This document shows positions 16,336 through 24,800 of a stretch of 50,421 nucleotides of DNA, piece by piece. The position numbers and the translations under genes are program-made. Source of the stretch: Pseudomonas sp. (lineage in GTDB: Bacteria; Pseudomonadota; Gammaproteobacteria; Pseudomonadales; Pseudomonadaceae); the NCBI RefSeq assembly GCF_030147005.1, contig NZ_JASLAW010000134.1, positions 1 through 50,421 on the forward strand, written 5' to 3'. The stretch's first letter is position 1. Every line of letters begins with the position of its first letter. The notes below the pieces were generated by a model that was given only the letters and a program-made list of their open reading frames with translations, ran no database searches and had not been told where the DNA came from.

Positions 16336-18158
16336 GGGGGACTTCCGGCAATGGTCAAAGGGATCGTCAAGGTGAACACCGCGCCAAGGCCTGGCCCTTC
16401 GCTGTGAGCGGTGAGCTGGCCATTCATTTGCACGGCGGCGAGGGCGCAGCTGTGCAGGCCGAAACCGTGGCCTTCCTTGCGGGTGGTAAACCCGTGGGTG
16501 AAGATCCGCGTCATGTTCTCGGCCGGTATGCCTTCGCCGTCGTCCTTCACACTGATCTTAAGCGTATCGTCACCTGTGCGTTCGACCGTCAGGGTCATTT
16601 GCCGTGCCCGCTCGGACAGATGGGACATGGCTTGCTTGGCGTTGCTGATCAGGTTGACCATGATCAGCAGCAGCCGGTGTTTGTCCCCCAGAATCGGCGG
16701 CACCGGCGCGTACGTCTTGACCACCGTGACGTGGTGACGGCTCAGCGCGCCGGCGTTCATGCGCAGGGCATCGTCCATCAACGCGCCGATATCCAGGGGC
16801 TCCAGCAGTGTGGAAGCGCCGGCATAGGATTGCTGGGTCGAGACGATGTCTTTGATGTGATCGATGCTTTTGCTCAGTTGCTTGAGCTCATCGCTCATGC
16901 CTTGCTGTTCGATGGCAATCGCCTCCACCAGTTGGTTGAGGTAAGCCGGGAGCAATTTGCCTTTTTCATCCTCGGTGAGAAAAGTGCCCAGGTCGCCCTG
17001 ATGGGCGTTGAGCAATTGCATGGCTTTGCCCAGGCCCAGGGCCTTGCTGCTGCGCAGTGTGCGGCTGACCAGTTCCGCGGAAATATTCACGCTGTTGAGC
17101 ACGTTGCCGACATTGTGCAGCACATTGGTGGCGATCTCGGCCATGCCCGCCTGACGGGCGCTGTCCAGCAACTCGCTCTGGGCGTCCCTGAGTTGTTGCG
17201 TGCGCCGTTCCACCCGTTGTTCCAGGGTTTCGTTGGCCGATTGCAAGGCGCGATTGACGCGGTTGATCTCGGCGAAACTGCGCAGCAGGCGCACGGCCAG
17301 GTAAAGCAGCAGCACCACCAGTAACGTGGAGAACACCAGCAGGTAGCGGTGGTACTGGTGGTCGATGAGGTCGGCGGCCTGCTGGTCCTGATTGAGGTGG
17401 GTGGTCAGCGCGTCGAGGCGCTCGGCCACGGGCACGGCGGCAATCCGTTCGAGCAGGCTGTTGACCACGGGCTGTTCGCGCAGGATCAGCGAAATATGGT
17501 TGCTGAGGATATCCACCGGCGCCTGGAACTCACTGGGCAGGCTCTGTTTGTTGATCGCCAGTTTGCCCAGCCCCACCAGAATATCGGCGGCGCGCTCGTC
17601 GCTGGTGACCTGGGCGAACTCCAGGCTGCTGAGCAACAGGTCGTAGGTGTCGGTGACCACGTCTTGCAATTGCAGCCGGCCTTCATCGTCAATGTTGTTG
17701 AACAGGGCCTGGATGTCATCTTCGGCGGTCGGCAAAAACGCCAGTGAGTTACGTAACACCGCGTTGTGGGATTTGAACTGGTCCACCAGCCGGGCTTTTT
17801 CCTGAATGGCCAGCTGATACGCCGTCTGGCTGGCTTGCCAACCCGGCAGGTCGGTGGCGCTGTGGTAGGTGGCGCGCCTGTCCAGTTCAGCCCCGATCCG
17901 GGTCATTTGCGTCAGGGGCGTGACCAGCGGATCGTAGTTATGAGTAATCGCGATCCGCGCCTTGAGCACTTCGCTGTCCCATTGGGCATTGAGCTGCAGG
18001 AGCTGGCGGATCAGGTCCCGCGACTGGGTATAGGTGGCCGTCTGGTCGCGGGAAGACTTGAGGTACAAAAACACCAGCGTGGAGGCCAGCAACAGCGTCA
18101 TCAGGCCAAGCAACACTTGGCTGGCGCGGCGGCGATACAGGCGTGACAGTCGTTTCAT
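16332..18158 (-). CDS. Membrane sensor histidine kinase (DAHL-like sensor domain)
   Basis: 608 residues. Membrane helix 1 is at residues about 14-33 (VLLGLMTLLLASTLVFLYL), a roughly 240-residue helical periplasmic region follows, helix 2 is YLLVFSTLLVVLLLYLAVRLL, then a coiled coil. The sensor region looks like the all-helical DAHL domain. The kinase core is unusual: the expected H-box region reads MAEIATNVLHNVGNVLNSV, so the phospho-His would be in LHNVGN, as in a subclass of kinases without HExxNP. The ATPase domain has LISNAKQAM, DDGEGIP, and FTTRKEGHGFGLHS. The start at 18158 overlaps the peroxidase stop in ATGA. A sensor coupled to a periplasmic peroxidase suggests redox or peroxide sensing; this is inference. 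Confidence 0.88.
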   Translation of the reverse strand: MKRLSRLYRRRASQVLLGLMTLLLASTLVFLYLKSSRDQTATYTQSRDLIRQLLQLNAQWDSEVLKARIAITHNYDPLVTPLTQMTRIGAELDRRATYHSATDLPGWQASQTAYQLAIQEKARLVDQFKSHNAVLRNSLAFLPTAEDDIQALFNNIDDEGRLQLQDVVTDTYDLLLSSLEFAQVTSDERAADILVGLGKLAINKQSLPSEFQAPVDILSNHISLILREQPVVNSLLERIAAVPVAERLDALTTHLNQDQQAADLIDHQYHRYLLVFSTLLVVLLLYLAVRLLRSFAEINRVNRALQSANETLEQRVERRTQQLRDAQSELLDSARQAGMAEIATNVLHNVGNVLNSVNISAELVSRTLRSSKALGLGKAMQLLNAHQGDLGTFLTEDEKGKLLPAYLNQLVEAIAIEQQGMSDELKQLSKSIDHIKDIVSTQQSYAGASTLLEPLDIGALMDDALRMNAGALSRHHVTVVKTYAPVPPILGDKHRLLLIMVNLISNAKQAMSHLSERARQMTLTVERTGDDTLKISVKDDGEGIPAENMTRIFTHGFTTRKEGHGFGLHSCALAAVQMNGQLTAHSEGPGLGAVFTLTIPLTIAGSPP

Positions 18159-19126
18159 AGCGGCTTGCCCGCCCATTCGCCGGTCAGGGTCTTGAGAAAC
18201 TGGATAATCAGGTCCTTGTCTTCCTGGGTCGGATTACGCCCCAGTTGATACTTGAACATCACATCCACCGCCTCTTCCAGGGTCTTGGCCGACGCATCGT
18301 GGAAATACGGTGCCGTGACGGCCACGTTGCGCAGGCTCGGCACCTTGAACACATGGCGGTCCTCTTCGTCCTTCGTCAGCAGGTAACGTCCGAGGTCCGA
18401 CTCCTGCGGGTTGCCGCGCGCCTGGAAGTAGTCGCCCATCACACCGAATTTCTGGAACATATTGCCGCCGATATTCACGCCCTGGTGGCAGGCGATGCAG
18501 CCGTAATCCTTGAAGCGCTGGTAGCCGTACTTTTCCCGGGTGGTCAGTATCTCGGTGTTGCCTTGCAAATACTGATCGAAGCGTGAATTGGGCGTGATCA
18601 GCGTGCGCTCGTAAGTCGCCAGCGCGTTTTGCACGTTGGCGGCGTTGAGGCCGTCGGGGTACGTCTGCTTGAAGGCGCTCTGGTAGACGGGCAGGGCCGA
18701 CAGGTTCTGCACGACGGTGTTCCAGTCACTGCCCATTTCCACGGGGCTGGTGACCACCTGTTCAACCTGTGCTTCCAGCGTGTCTGCCCGACCATTCCAG
18801 AACTGCTTGAAGTTCAGGCTGGCGTTGAACACCGAAGGCGTGTTGAGCGCCACGGGTTTACCGTCAAAACCCGTCGAGAACGGCGTGGTGTCGGCGCCAC
18901 CGGATGCCAGGCGGTGGCAGCTGGCGCAGGACAAGGTGTTGTTGGCCGATAAGCGCGGCTCGTTGAATAATTGGCGCCCCAGCTCAACTTTGGCCGGGTC
19001 CAGCATCGGTACCGGCGGCAAGGGCTTGAGCGCCTCGTTCAGCGGCGCGGCGGAAAGTGGCGCGCCGCTGCCCAGGCACAACGCGACAATAAAAAAGCCG
19101 AAACGGGCAGTGGGAGCATTCCTCAA
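18155..19126 (-). CDS. Di-haem cytochrome c peroxidase (CcpA/MauG family)
   Basis: 323 residues. Signal peptide at residues about 1-26 (FGFFIVALCLGSGAPLSA), so periplasmic. Two c-type haem sites, CASCH (67-71) and CIACH (210-214), flank the family's conserved segments (NTPSVFNASLNFKQFWNGRADTLEAQ, VPSLRNVAVTAPYFHDA). Bacterial di-haem peroxidases reduce H2O2 using cytochrome c; MauG relatives oxidise protein side chains instead. The start is a TTG at 19126 with AGGGAG 8 nt upstream, and the TTG overlaps the stop of a short upstream ORF in TTGA. The next gene downstream, a membrane kinase, overlaps in ATGA. The operon order, enzyme followed by sensor kinase, hints that the peroxidase may act in sensing rather than only detoxification. 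Confidence 0.9.
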   Translation of the reverse strand: MRNAPTARFGFFIVALCLGSGAPLSAAPLNEALKPLPPVPMLDPAKVELGRQLFNEPRLSANNTLSCASCHRLASGGADTTPFSTGFDGKPVALNTPSVFNASLNFKQFWNGRADTLEAQVEQVVTSPVEMGSDWNTVVQNLSALPVYQSAFKQTYPDGLNAANVQNALATYERTLITPNSRFDQYLQGNTEILTTREKYGYQRFKDYGCIACHQGVNIGGNMFQKFGVMGDYFQARGNPQESDLGRYLLTKDEEDRHVFKVPSLRNVAVTAPYFHDASAKTLEEAVDVMFKYQLGRNPTQEDKDLIIQFLKTLTGEWAGKPL

Positions 19127-19248
19127 GCGAGCACTCCCTGCCGGCCCTGGCAGGCGCGGTTCAGCTCAAAGGCCTGGAGGCTCGACGGCATAACGATTCC
19201 TTCCGTGGTTCTACAGCTGAACGGAGTGCGCACCTGATGTGGCAGCAT
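19123..19248 (-). CDS. Possible 41-residue leader ORF of the peroxidase operon
   Basis: An ATG at 19248 with AAGGGA 8 nt upstream opens a 41-codon frame ending in TGA that overlaps the TTG start of the peroxidase (TTGA). An in-frame internal ATG at 19191 also has a good ribosome site (AAGGAA, 6 nt away), giving a 22-residue version, MPSSLQAFELNRACQGRQGV and two more residues. The peroxidase ribosome site lies inside this frame, so coupled translation is likely. The peptide is not recognised and has two Cys. It could be a leader that controls start of the TTG-initiated gene, or a small protein. Coding status is unproven. Confidence 0.4.
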   Translation of the reverse strand: MLPHQVRTPFSCRTTEGIVMPSSLQAFELNRACQGRQGVLA

Positions 19249-19356
19249 AGTTGAGTTCCCTTGATATCGACGGCCACTTGGCGTCAAATCACATCGTTTG
19301 CATGTTACAGCGGTTCAATTGAGCTTAACGTCGTTTAATTTGAAGGCAGAGTCGCC

Positions 19357-20658
19357 ATGGATGAACAACTCGCTACGAAGTCCGCCGTTCTGCTGGTCGA
19401 CGATGAAGAATCCATCCTCAACAGCCTGCGCCGCCTGTTGCGCAGCCAGCCCTATGACGTGGTGCTGGCCACCAGCGGAGCCCAGGCGCTGGAGATCATG
19501 GCGGCCCGGCCTATCGACCTGGTGATGAGCGATGCGCGCATGCCCGGCATGGACGGCGCCACGCTGTTGGCCGAGGTGCACCGCCTGTATCCGGGCACCA
19601 GCCGCATCCTGCTCACCGGTTACGCCGACCTCACCACCATCATCAAGGCGATCAACGACGGGCAGATCCACCGCTACATCAGCAAACCCTGGAATGACGA
19701 AGAGTTGCAGCTGATTCTGCAGCAGTCGCTCGAACATCAGCGGCTGGAGCGCCTTACCCGCGAGCAGAACGATCAGCTCAAAGCGCTGAACGCCACGTTG
19801 GAAAAACGCGTGACGGCACGCACCGCCGAACTGCAACAGACGGCCGACATGCTCGACCTGGCCTACGACGAACTCAAGCGCAGCTACGTGACCGGCACGG
19901 AAGTGTTTTCGTTGCTGGCCAACCTGCGGCTGCCCAAGGACAAGCAAACCAACCGTGCATTGATCGAACTGATCCGCGTGTGCTGCGCCGCCCAGTCCAT
20001 AGACGAAGCCAGCACTCGCGACCTGACCATGGCCGCGGCGCTGTACAACATCGGCAAGCTGAGCTGGAGCGACAGCATGATGGTGTCGCCGTCGGACAAG
20101 CTGCACAGCACCGACCGCGCGCTGTACCGCGAGTACCCGACCCAGAGCGAGTCACTGCTGATGACCCTGGAACCGATGAAGGATGCCGCGCGGATCATTC
20201 GTCACCACCAGGAACGTTGGGACGGCTCGGGGTTTCCCGACCATCTCAAGGGCGACGCGATCCCGCCGGGCTCGCGGCTGCTGAAACTGGCCGTGGATTT
20301 CATCGAGCTGCAAAAGGGCTTGATCCTGGAGCGACACCTGAACAGCGACGAAGCGTTGCTGTATATCCGCAAGTACGCCGGGCGGCTTTATGACCCGGAG
20401 TTGGTTGAGGATTTTGTGCAGGCCTGCGCCACCTTCCTCAGCGATGTGACCCTGGGTGATCCTTCGGTCAAAGTCCTCACCACCCGCGAGCTGGAAGCCG
20501 GTATGGTGCTGGCGCGCAACCTCAATGCCGACAACGGCATGTTGTTGCTCAATGCCGGCAAAGTGCTGAACCTGCCGTTGGTGGACAAGCTGATTGCGTT
20601 CGAGGCCATGGAAGGGGCCAAGTACAGCGTGTTTATCAAGGAAGCGGAAGAGGCCTGA
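19357..20658 (+). CDS. Response regulator with degenerate HD-GYP domain
   Basis: 433 residues. Receiver domain 1-125 (LLVDDEESI, phospho-Asp59 in MSDARMPGMDG, Lys in ISKPWND), a coiled coil around 128-170, then an HD-GYP-like domain at about 180-390. In active HD-GYP enzymes the HDIGK motif supplies metal ligands; here it reads LYNIGKL, and the later HPxxG region reads YPTQS, while HHQERWDGSGFP is kept. Loss of the His-Asp pair suggests it does not hydrolyse cyclic di-GMP and may bind it or signal by contact. A C-terminal strand-rich tail (VKVLTTRELEAGMVLARNL) is typical of this subclass. It is divergent from the peroxidase-kinase operon and is its natural partner regulator. Confidence 0.88.
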   Translation: MDEQLATKSAVLLVDDEESILNSLRRLLRSQPYDVVLATSGAQALEIMAARPIDLVMSDARMPGMDGATLLAEVHRLYPGTSRILLTGYADLTTIIKAINDGQIHRYISKPWNDEELQLILQQSLEHQRLERLTREQNDQLKALNATLEKRVTARTAELQQTADMLDLAYDELKRSYVTGTEVFSLLANLRLPKDKQTNRALIELIRVCCAAQSIDEASTRDLTMAAALYNIGKLSWSDSMMVSPSDKLHSTDRALYREYPTQSESLLMTLEPMKDAARIIRHHQERWDGSGFPDHLKGDAIPPGSRLLKLAVDFIELQKGLILERHLNSDEALLYIRKYAGRLYDPELVEDFVQACATFLSDVTLGDPSVKVLTTRELEAGMVLARNLNADNGMLLLNAGKVLNLPLVDKLIAFEAMEGAKYSVFIKEAEEA

Positions 20659-20695
20659 GGGCTGTTCTTTTTTCTCAATTCAAGGCGTTCGTTTC

Positions 20696-21109
20696 ATGTC
20701 CAAGACTATTCGTATTGCCGCCGCTGTGTTGATCGACAGCGCCGGCCAAACCCTGCTGGTACGCAAGCGCGGCACTCAGGCGTTCATGCAGCCCGGCGGC
20801 AAGATCGATGCCGGTGAGCAACCCGTGCAAGCCCTGGCCCGTGAACTCTACGAAGAGCTGAATATGCGGATCGAGCCCGGCGACGCCGTGTACCTTGGAA
20901 GCTTCTCGGCCCCGGCGGCCAACGAGCCGGGGTTCACCGTGCACGCCGAGATGTTCCAGTTGCACATCGACAGGCCGGTGGCCCCAGCCGCCGAAATTGA
21001 AGAAGTGTGCTGGATCGACCCGACCGGTGACGGTGGCCTGGTATTGGCGCCTCTGACACGTGATCAGATCCTGCCGTTCTATCGTGCATCGCTGACCACC
21101 ACGGCCTGA
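20696..21109 (+). CDS. Nudix hydrolase
   Basis: 137 residues. The Nudix box GKIDAGEQPVQALARELYEEL fits GX5EX7REUXEEXGU except that the final Gly is replaced (ELNM). Such enzymes cleave nucleoside diphosphates linked to another moiety; the substrate cannot be told. It begins IRIAAAVLIDSAGQTLLVRKRGTQAFMQPGGKI, like small ADP-ribose or NTP-type Nudix proteins. The ATG at 20696 has AAGGCG about 9 nt upstream. It is 37 nt after the HD-domain regulator and 24 nt before the acetyltransferase, so the three may be cotranscribed, though a functional link is not evident. Confidence 0.92.
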   Translation: MSKTIRIAAAVLIDSAGQTLLVRKRGTQAFMQPGGKIDAGEQPVQALARELYEELNMRIEPGDAVYLGSFSAPAANEPGFTVHAEMFQLHIDRPVAPAAEIEEVCWIDPTGDGGLVLAPLTRDQILPFYRASLTTTA

Positions 21110-21133
21110 CCTGCCGGCCCCAAGGACTCGACG

Positions 21134-21676
21134 ATGATCGCTCCCAACCCTATTGACGAGCAGCGCATGACCATCCGCGCGCTGTCGCCCGGCGACGCCG
21201 AGGCGTATCGGGCGTTGATGCTTGAGGCCTATGAGGTGTACCCCCAGGCGTTCACCTCCAGCGTCGCGGAGCGCGCTTCGATGCCGTTGAGTTGGTGGCA
21301 AAAACGCCTGGACGGTGCGTTGGACCGTTTGCTCGGCGCGTATGTCGGCGACGTTCTGGTCGGCATTGTCGGCCTGGCGTTCGAGCCTCGTGAGAAGGCG
21401 CGGCACAAAGTGACGTTGTTCGGCATGTACGTGACTCAAGCCCATCAACGCAACGGCCTGGGCCGCCGGTTGGTGCAGGCGGCGCTCGGCCAGGCGCGCG
21501 AGCACCCGCGCCTCAAGGTGGTCCAACTGACCGTCACCGCCGGCAATGACGCCGCCTTTGCGTTGTACCGGCGCTGCGGCTTTATCCAGTACGGCCTGGA
21601 ACCGTTGGCGGTGCGGGTGGGCCTGGATTACTTCGACAAGATCCACATGTGGCGTGAGCTGCGCGGCGAGGGTTAA
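21134..21676 (+). CDS. GNAT-family N-acetyltransferase
   Basis: 180 residues with one acetyltransferase fold. The acetyl-CoA loop is HQRNGLGRRLVQAAL at about residues 104-118, after the strand KVTLFGMYVT; the C-terminal strand-helix LTVTAGNDAAFALYRRCGFIQYG completes the fold. The acceptor is unknown; small GNATs of this type acetylate amines of antibiotics, peptides or metabolites. AAGGA lies 7 nt before the ATG at 21134; an internal Met at 21167 is possible. A REP doublet follows. Confidence 0.9.
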   Translation: MIAPNPIDEQRMTIRALSPGDAEAYRALMLEAYEVYPQAFTSSVAERASMPLSWWQKRLDGALDRLLGAYVGDVLVGIVGLAFEPREKARHKVTLFGMYVTQAHQRNGLGRRLVQAALGQAREHPRLKVVQLTVTAGNDAAFALYRRCGFIQYGLEPLAVRVGLDYFDKIHMWRELRGEG

Positions 21677-21733
21677 GCGCGCTTTGGTAAAACTGTGCCC
21701 TTTCCCAGGCATAAAAGCGGCTGAACGAATAAT

Positions 21734-21828
21734 CCGTGGTGACGGAGCTTGCTCTCGCTGGGTCGCGAAGCGGCCCCAGAAAATGGAACCGCTACGCAGT
21801 CCAGCGGGAGCAAGCTCCCTCGCCACGG
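21734..21828. repeat. REP doublet (REPIN), family 1, copy A
   Basis: A 28-bp inverted repeat, 21734-21761 against 21801-21828, with three mismatches. The arms carry the core GGAGCTTGCTC. It lies between the tail-to-tail acetyltransferase and second toxin genes. It is the most degenerate of the three family-1 copies here. Confidence 0.85.
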
Positions 21829-21895
21829 TTAAGTGCTCTTTCTTAATTACCGGGGAGGGGCATTACATTCCCCAGGCGACCGGCCTGGCCCCTTG

Positions 21896-24800
21896 TTAAT
21901 CAAAGATGCCCCGGAGTACGAAGACATCTTTGCCATCCTCTTTTGCGATGCTCTCAATCGCCACCCGCCATCGACCACGCCCCGCGCCTGCCTCTACCTG
22001 GGGTAAATCAATATAGGTGTAGTTGCCGATTTTTTTGCGGCTGACACGACCTGCCTGAATGTCCTGAGTGATCTGCTCAAGTTTGTTTCTCGCACTGTCT
22101 GATAGCAGCGGGCTTTGCGCTTCCAACAGCTCGTCCTGTTTCACGATGTTTACCACGGGGTCTCGGGCCGTTGGGGAGGCCGGGGAAGGTGTCGGTGCGG
22201 GGGAGGGTTTTTCAATTTTTTTGGTGGGTACGCGGGGGGCGTCAAACTCTAAAGGCGCTGAAAACCGAGGGAGGTTCTTTTCAAAATCCGTGACGGAAAC
22301 ACTGTCGATCATTCTTACGCCAGACTCACCGCCCCTGTGTGTACCGCGTGACATGGCGATATAGGGAATGCCGGATTTTTTGAAATCCTCGGCGAAGGAG
22401 TCCACGCCCAGTTCCTTGAGTTTTTCCTTGAATTTTTGTGTTCTGAACAGGGTTAAGGATTTGTGTACCGCAGGGTTCGACAAAAGCGATTCCAGCGCCA
22501 TATCGCGCGTAATTTTACTCTCGGTGACTATTTGGGTAATCGTTTGTTGGCGACCTTTTTCGTTTAGAAACGCCTTGAGCGAATCCGCCGCCCAGCTTGA
22601 AAGTTTATATTTTTTATCAAATTTATCCATGCTCTTCATTTGCTGGGGCGTGATCGCATAGCCTACAAACTGTGCGCTTGTGTCAGGGTCCTGGATTTTA
22701 ATGGAGGCTCGGATTTCTTTTGAGAAGTTATCGTTTTTGCCAATTAATCTTTTTATTTGTTTGAATAATTCATCTTTCTCCACCGGCAGCAGGGGAGGGA
22801 TCAGGTTCGCGGTTGATCTGTTGATGTGGACGTAAATGTCCGCCTCCGAATGCATCCTCAACAACGCGTCACGTAATTCATTTTGGGCGCGGAGGCTTAA
22901 ATTTCGCTGCCCCGAGACCCTCTGACGAAAGGTGGCTTCGTCGATATTCCCCATCTGCTGTCGCGCGTTCGCCAGCATGGTTCGCTTCTGCGGCTCGGTT
23001 ATTTCTTTAATGATGGGTTCGAAATACCTTAGTTGCTCATCTGTTGCGTAAACACTAAGCGCCGCGATCAAGTCGGCATCCACTTGCTGTTCAGGCGTGA
23101 GCCCGCGCAGCATGCCCATCACCGTGCCGCCGCCCGCTGTCGTGCGTTCGAAACGTGGCTTCCAGCTTTTTGCGTCACCCGGCACCACCCTGAAGTTCGC
23201 ACTGTTTCCTGCCGGGTCTTTTACATAGCGCGCACCGTCTTCCACAAAAGACTGAAACAGGTGATAACGCCCGCCTTCATCCCTCATCGCGATCAGTTGG
23301 TTATTGTGTTTGTCAAAAAAACACGGGGCGCTGCCCGAGGTGCGTGACAGCGTGTAGTGGTTCGCCTGAGCAAATTCGTCCACGTCAAAGAATGCGTCGA
23401 TTTGTTTGGGCAACCGATACGCGGCCACATCGACCCAGGCCGGCTCCAACGGCCGGATCGAGGCCTTTGTGACCGCGATGCGTGCCTTGTGGCGGGTGCC
23501 GATTTTTCGGACCAGGCCCGGTACACGGCGGCCCAGTTGTCTGGTCAGGCTTAGCCCTTTATCGATACCCCTGCGCACAAACGTCTGCGCGGCCTTGCCG
23601 GGCACCAGGTCGATAAAAAGATCCGCCACTTCAACGCCGAATATAAAGGCGTTTACGGCGGACTCGCGGGAAATCTGCGCATTGCTGCGTGAACGAAACG
23701 CGGCATGCGCGAGTTGAAACCCAAGCTGCGCCAGATACAAATACGCGTGAAAATTGCCGGTTATCGTTGTCAAGGCGTAGCGGTGCACGCCGCGTGTATC
23801 GCTGAATATCCGTGAGCGCTCTTGCGCATCGTTGGTGGCCATGCGCTCGCTGAAATAGGCTCGCCATTGCGCTTGTGCCTTCAGCGCGTCCAGCTCCCCC
23901 AGGCCGTTGGAGAGTTCCCTGAAGGGCGCGTCATCCGGGGCGTCCGGCGTATACAGCACGCAGACGCCGCCAGGCGTGGTGCCTTTTCGCTGAATGATCA
24001 ACACGCCGTTGATCACTTGCCCCCCTCGGCCTTCTTCCAGTGCGCTGCCCATCACCAACAGGTTCACGTCGATCTCGAACTCGCTGACCCGGGGGCGTTT
24101 TGTGGAATCGGGGGACTCGATCACCGCCTTTATCCAGTCAAACCCGCTGCCGGGCGTTTCGAATATAAACAGCTTGTGAACATCGGGATTCAACCGGCTC
24201 TCCAGGGCATCCTTGTGCATTTTCGCCGCGTTGGCGCGCTGCCAGGCGCTGGCGAAGCTGTTGCCTTCGCCGCCCTGCGAAAAGGTTGACCTCAGGTACT
24301 CGGCGTATTTTCGTCCAACGTCGGCTTCTTGGGCGAGCGCGCGTAAATCCGAATCGCCAAGCGTGCCCTTGGTGGCGCCGTCGGTATCGACAAGGGTGGC
24401 GGTGGCGCTGATGGTTCTGTGGAAGTCATGCGCGGACCATGGGTCGACATTGCGCTGGGCGTAACTGCCCAGTGTGCGCAGGTCTATGACAACCCGGCTC
24501 TTCCAGGTGCCACTGGCCAGTGTCTGGCCTTGCAGAAACCGTGGGATGTTTATCTTTTCATCGGCGGTGATGTAAACGATCGAGGTGTTCTCGTCGCGAT
24601 ACCCCGTCAGCTCGACCGGCAGGGAGGAGGAGGTACGCAGACGAACCAGGCTTTTATACGGGGCGATATCCACGTCGGCGTAGGCCGGTTTCTGTTTTTT
24701 CAGAACCTTGTCGGTGTGTTCCAACGAGAACGCTTCCAGCGTCTGTACCGTTTCAAGAAAAGGCATGAGCGCCGCATTGCTCTCGTCCATCGCCTGTTCC

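Noticed and set aside
21734..21828. Insertion-sequence remnant
   Set aside because: The inverted arms match the REP family seen at two more sites; there is no transposase sequence or target duplication.
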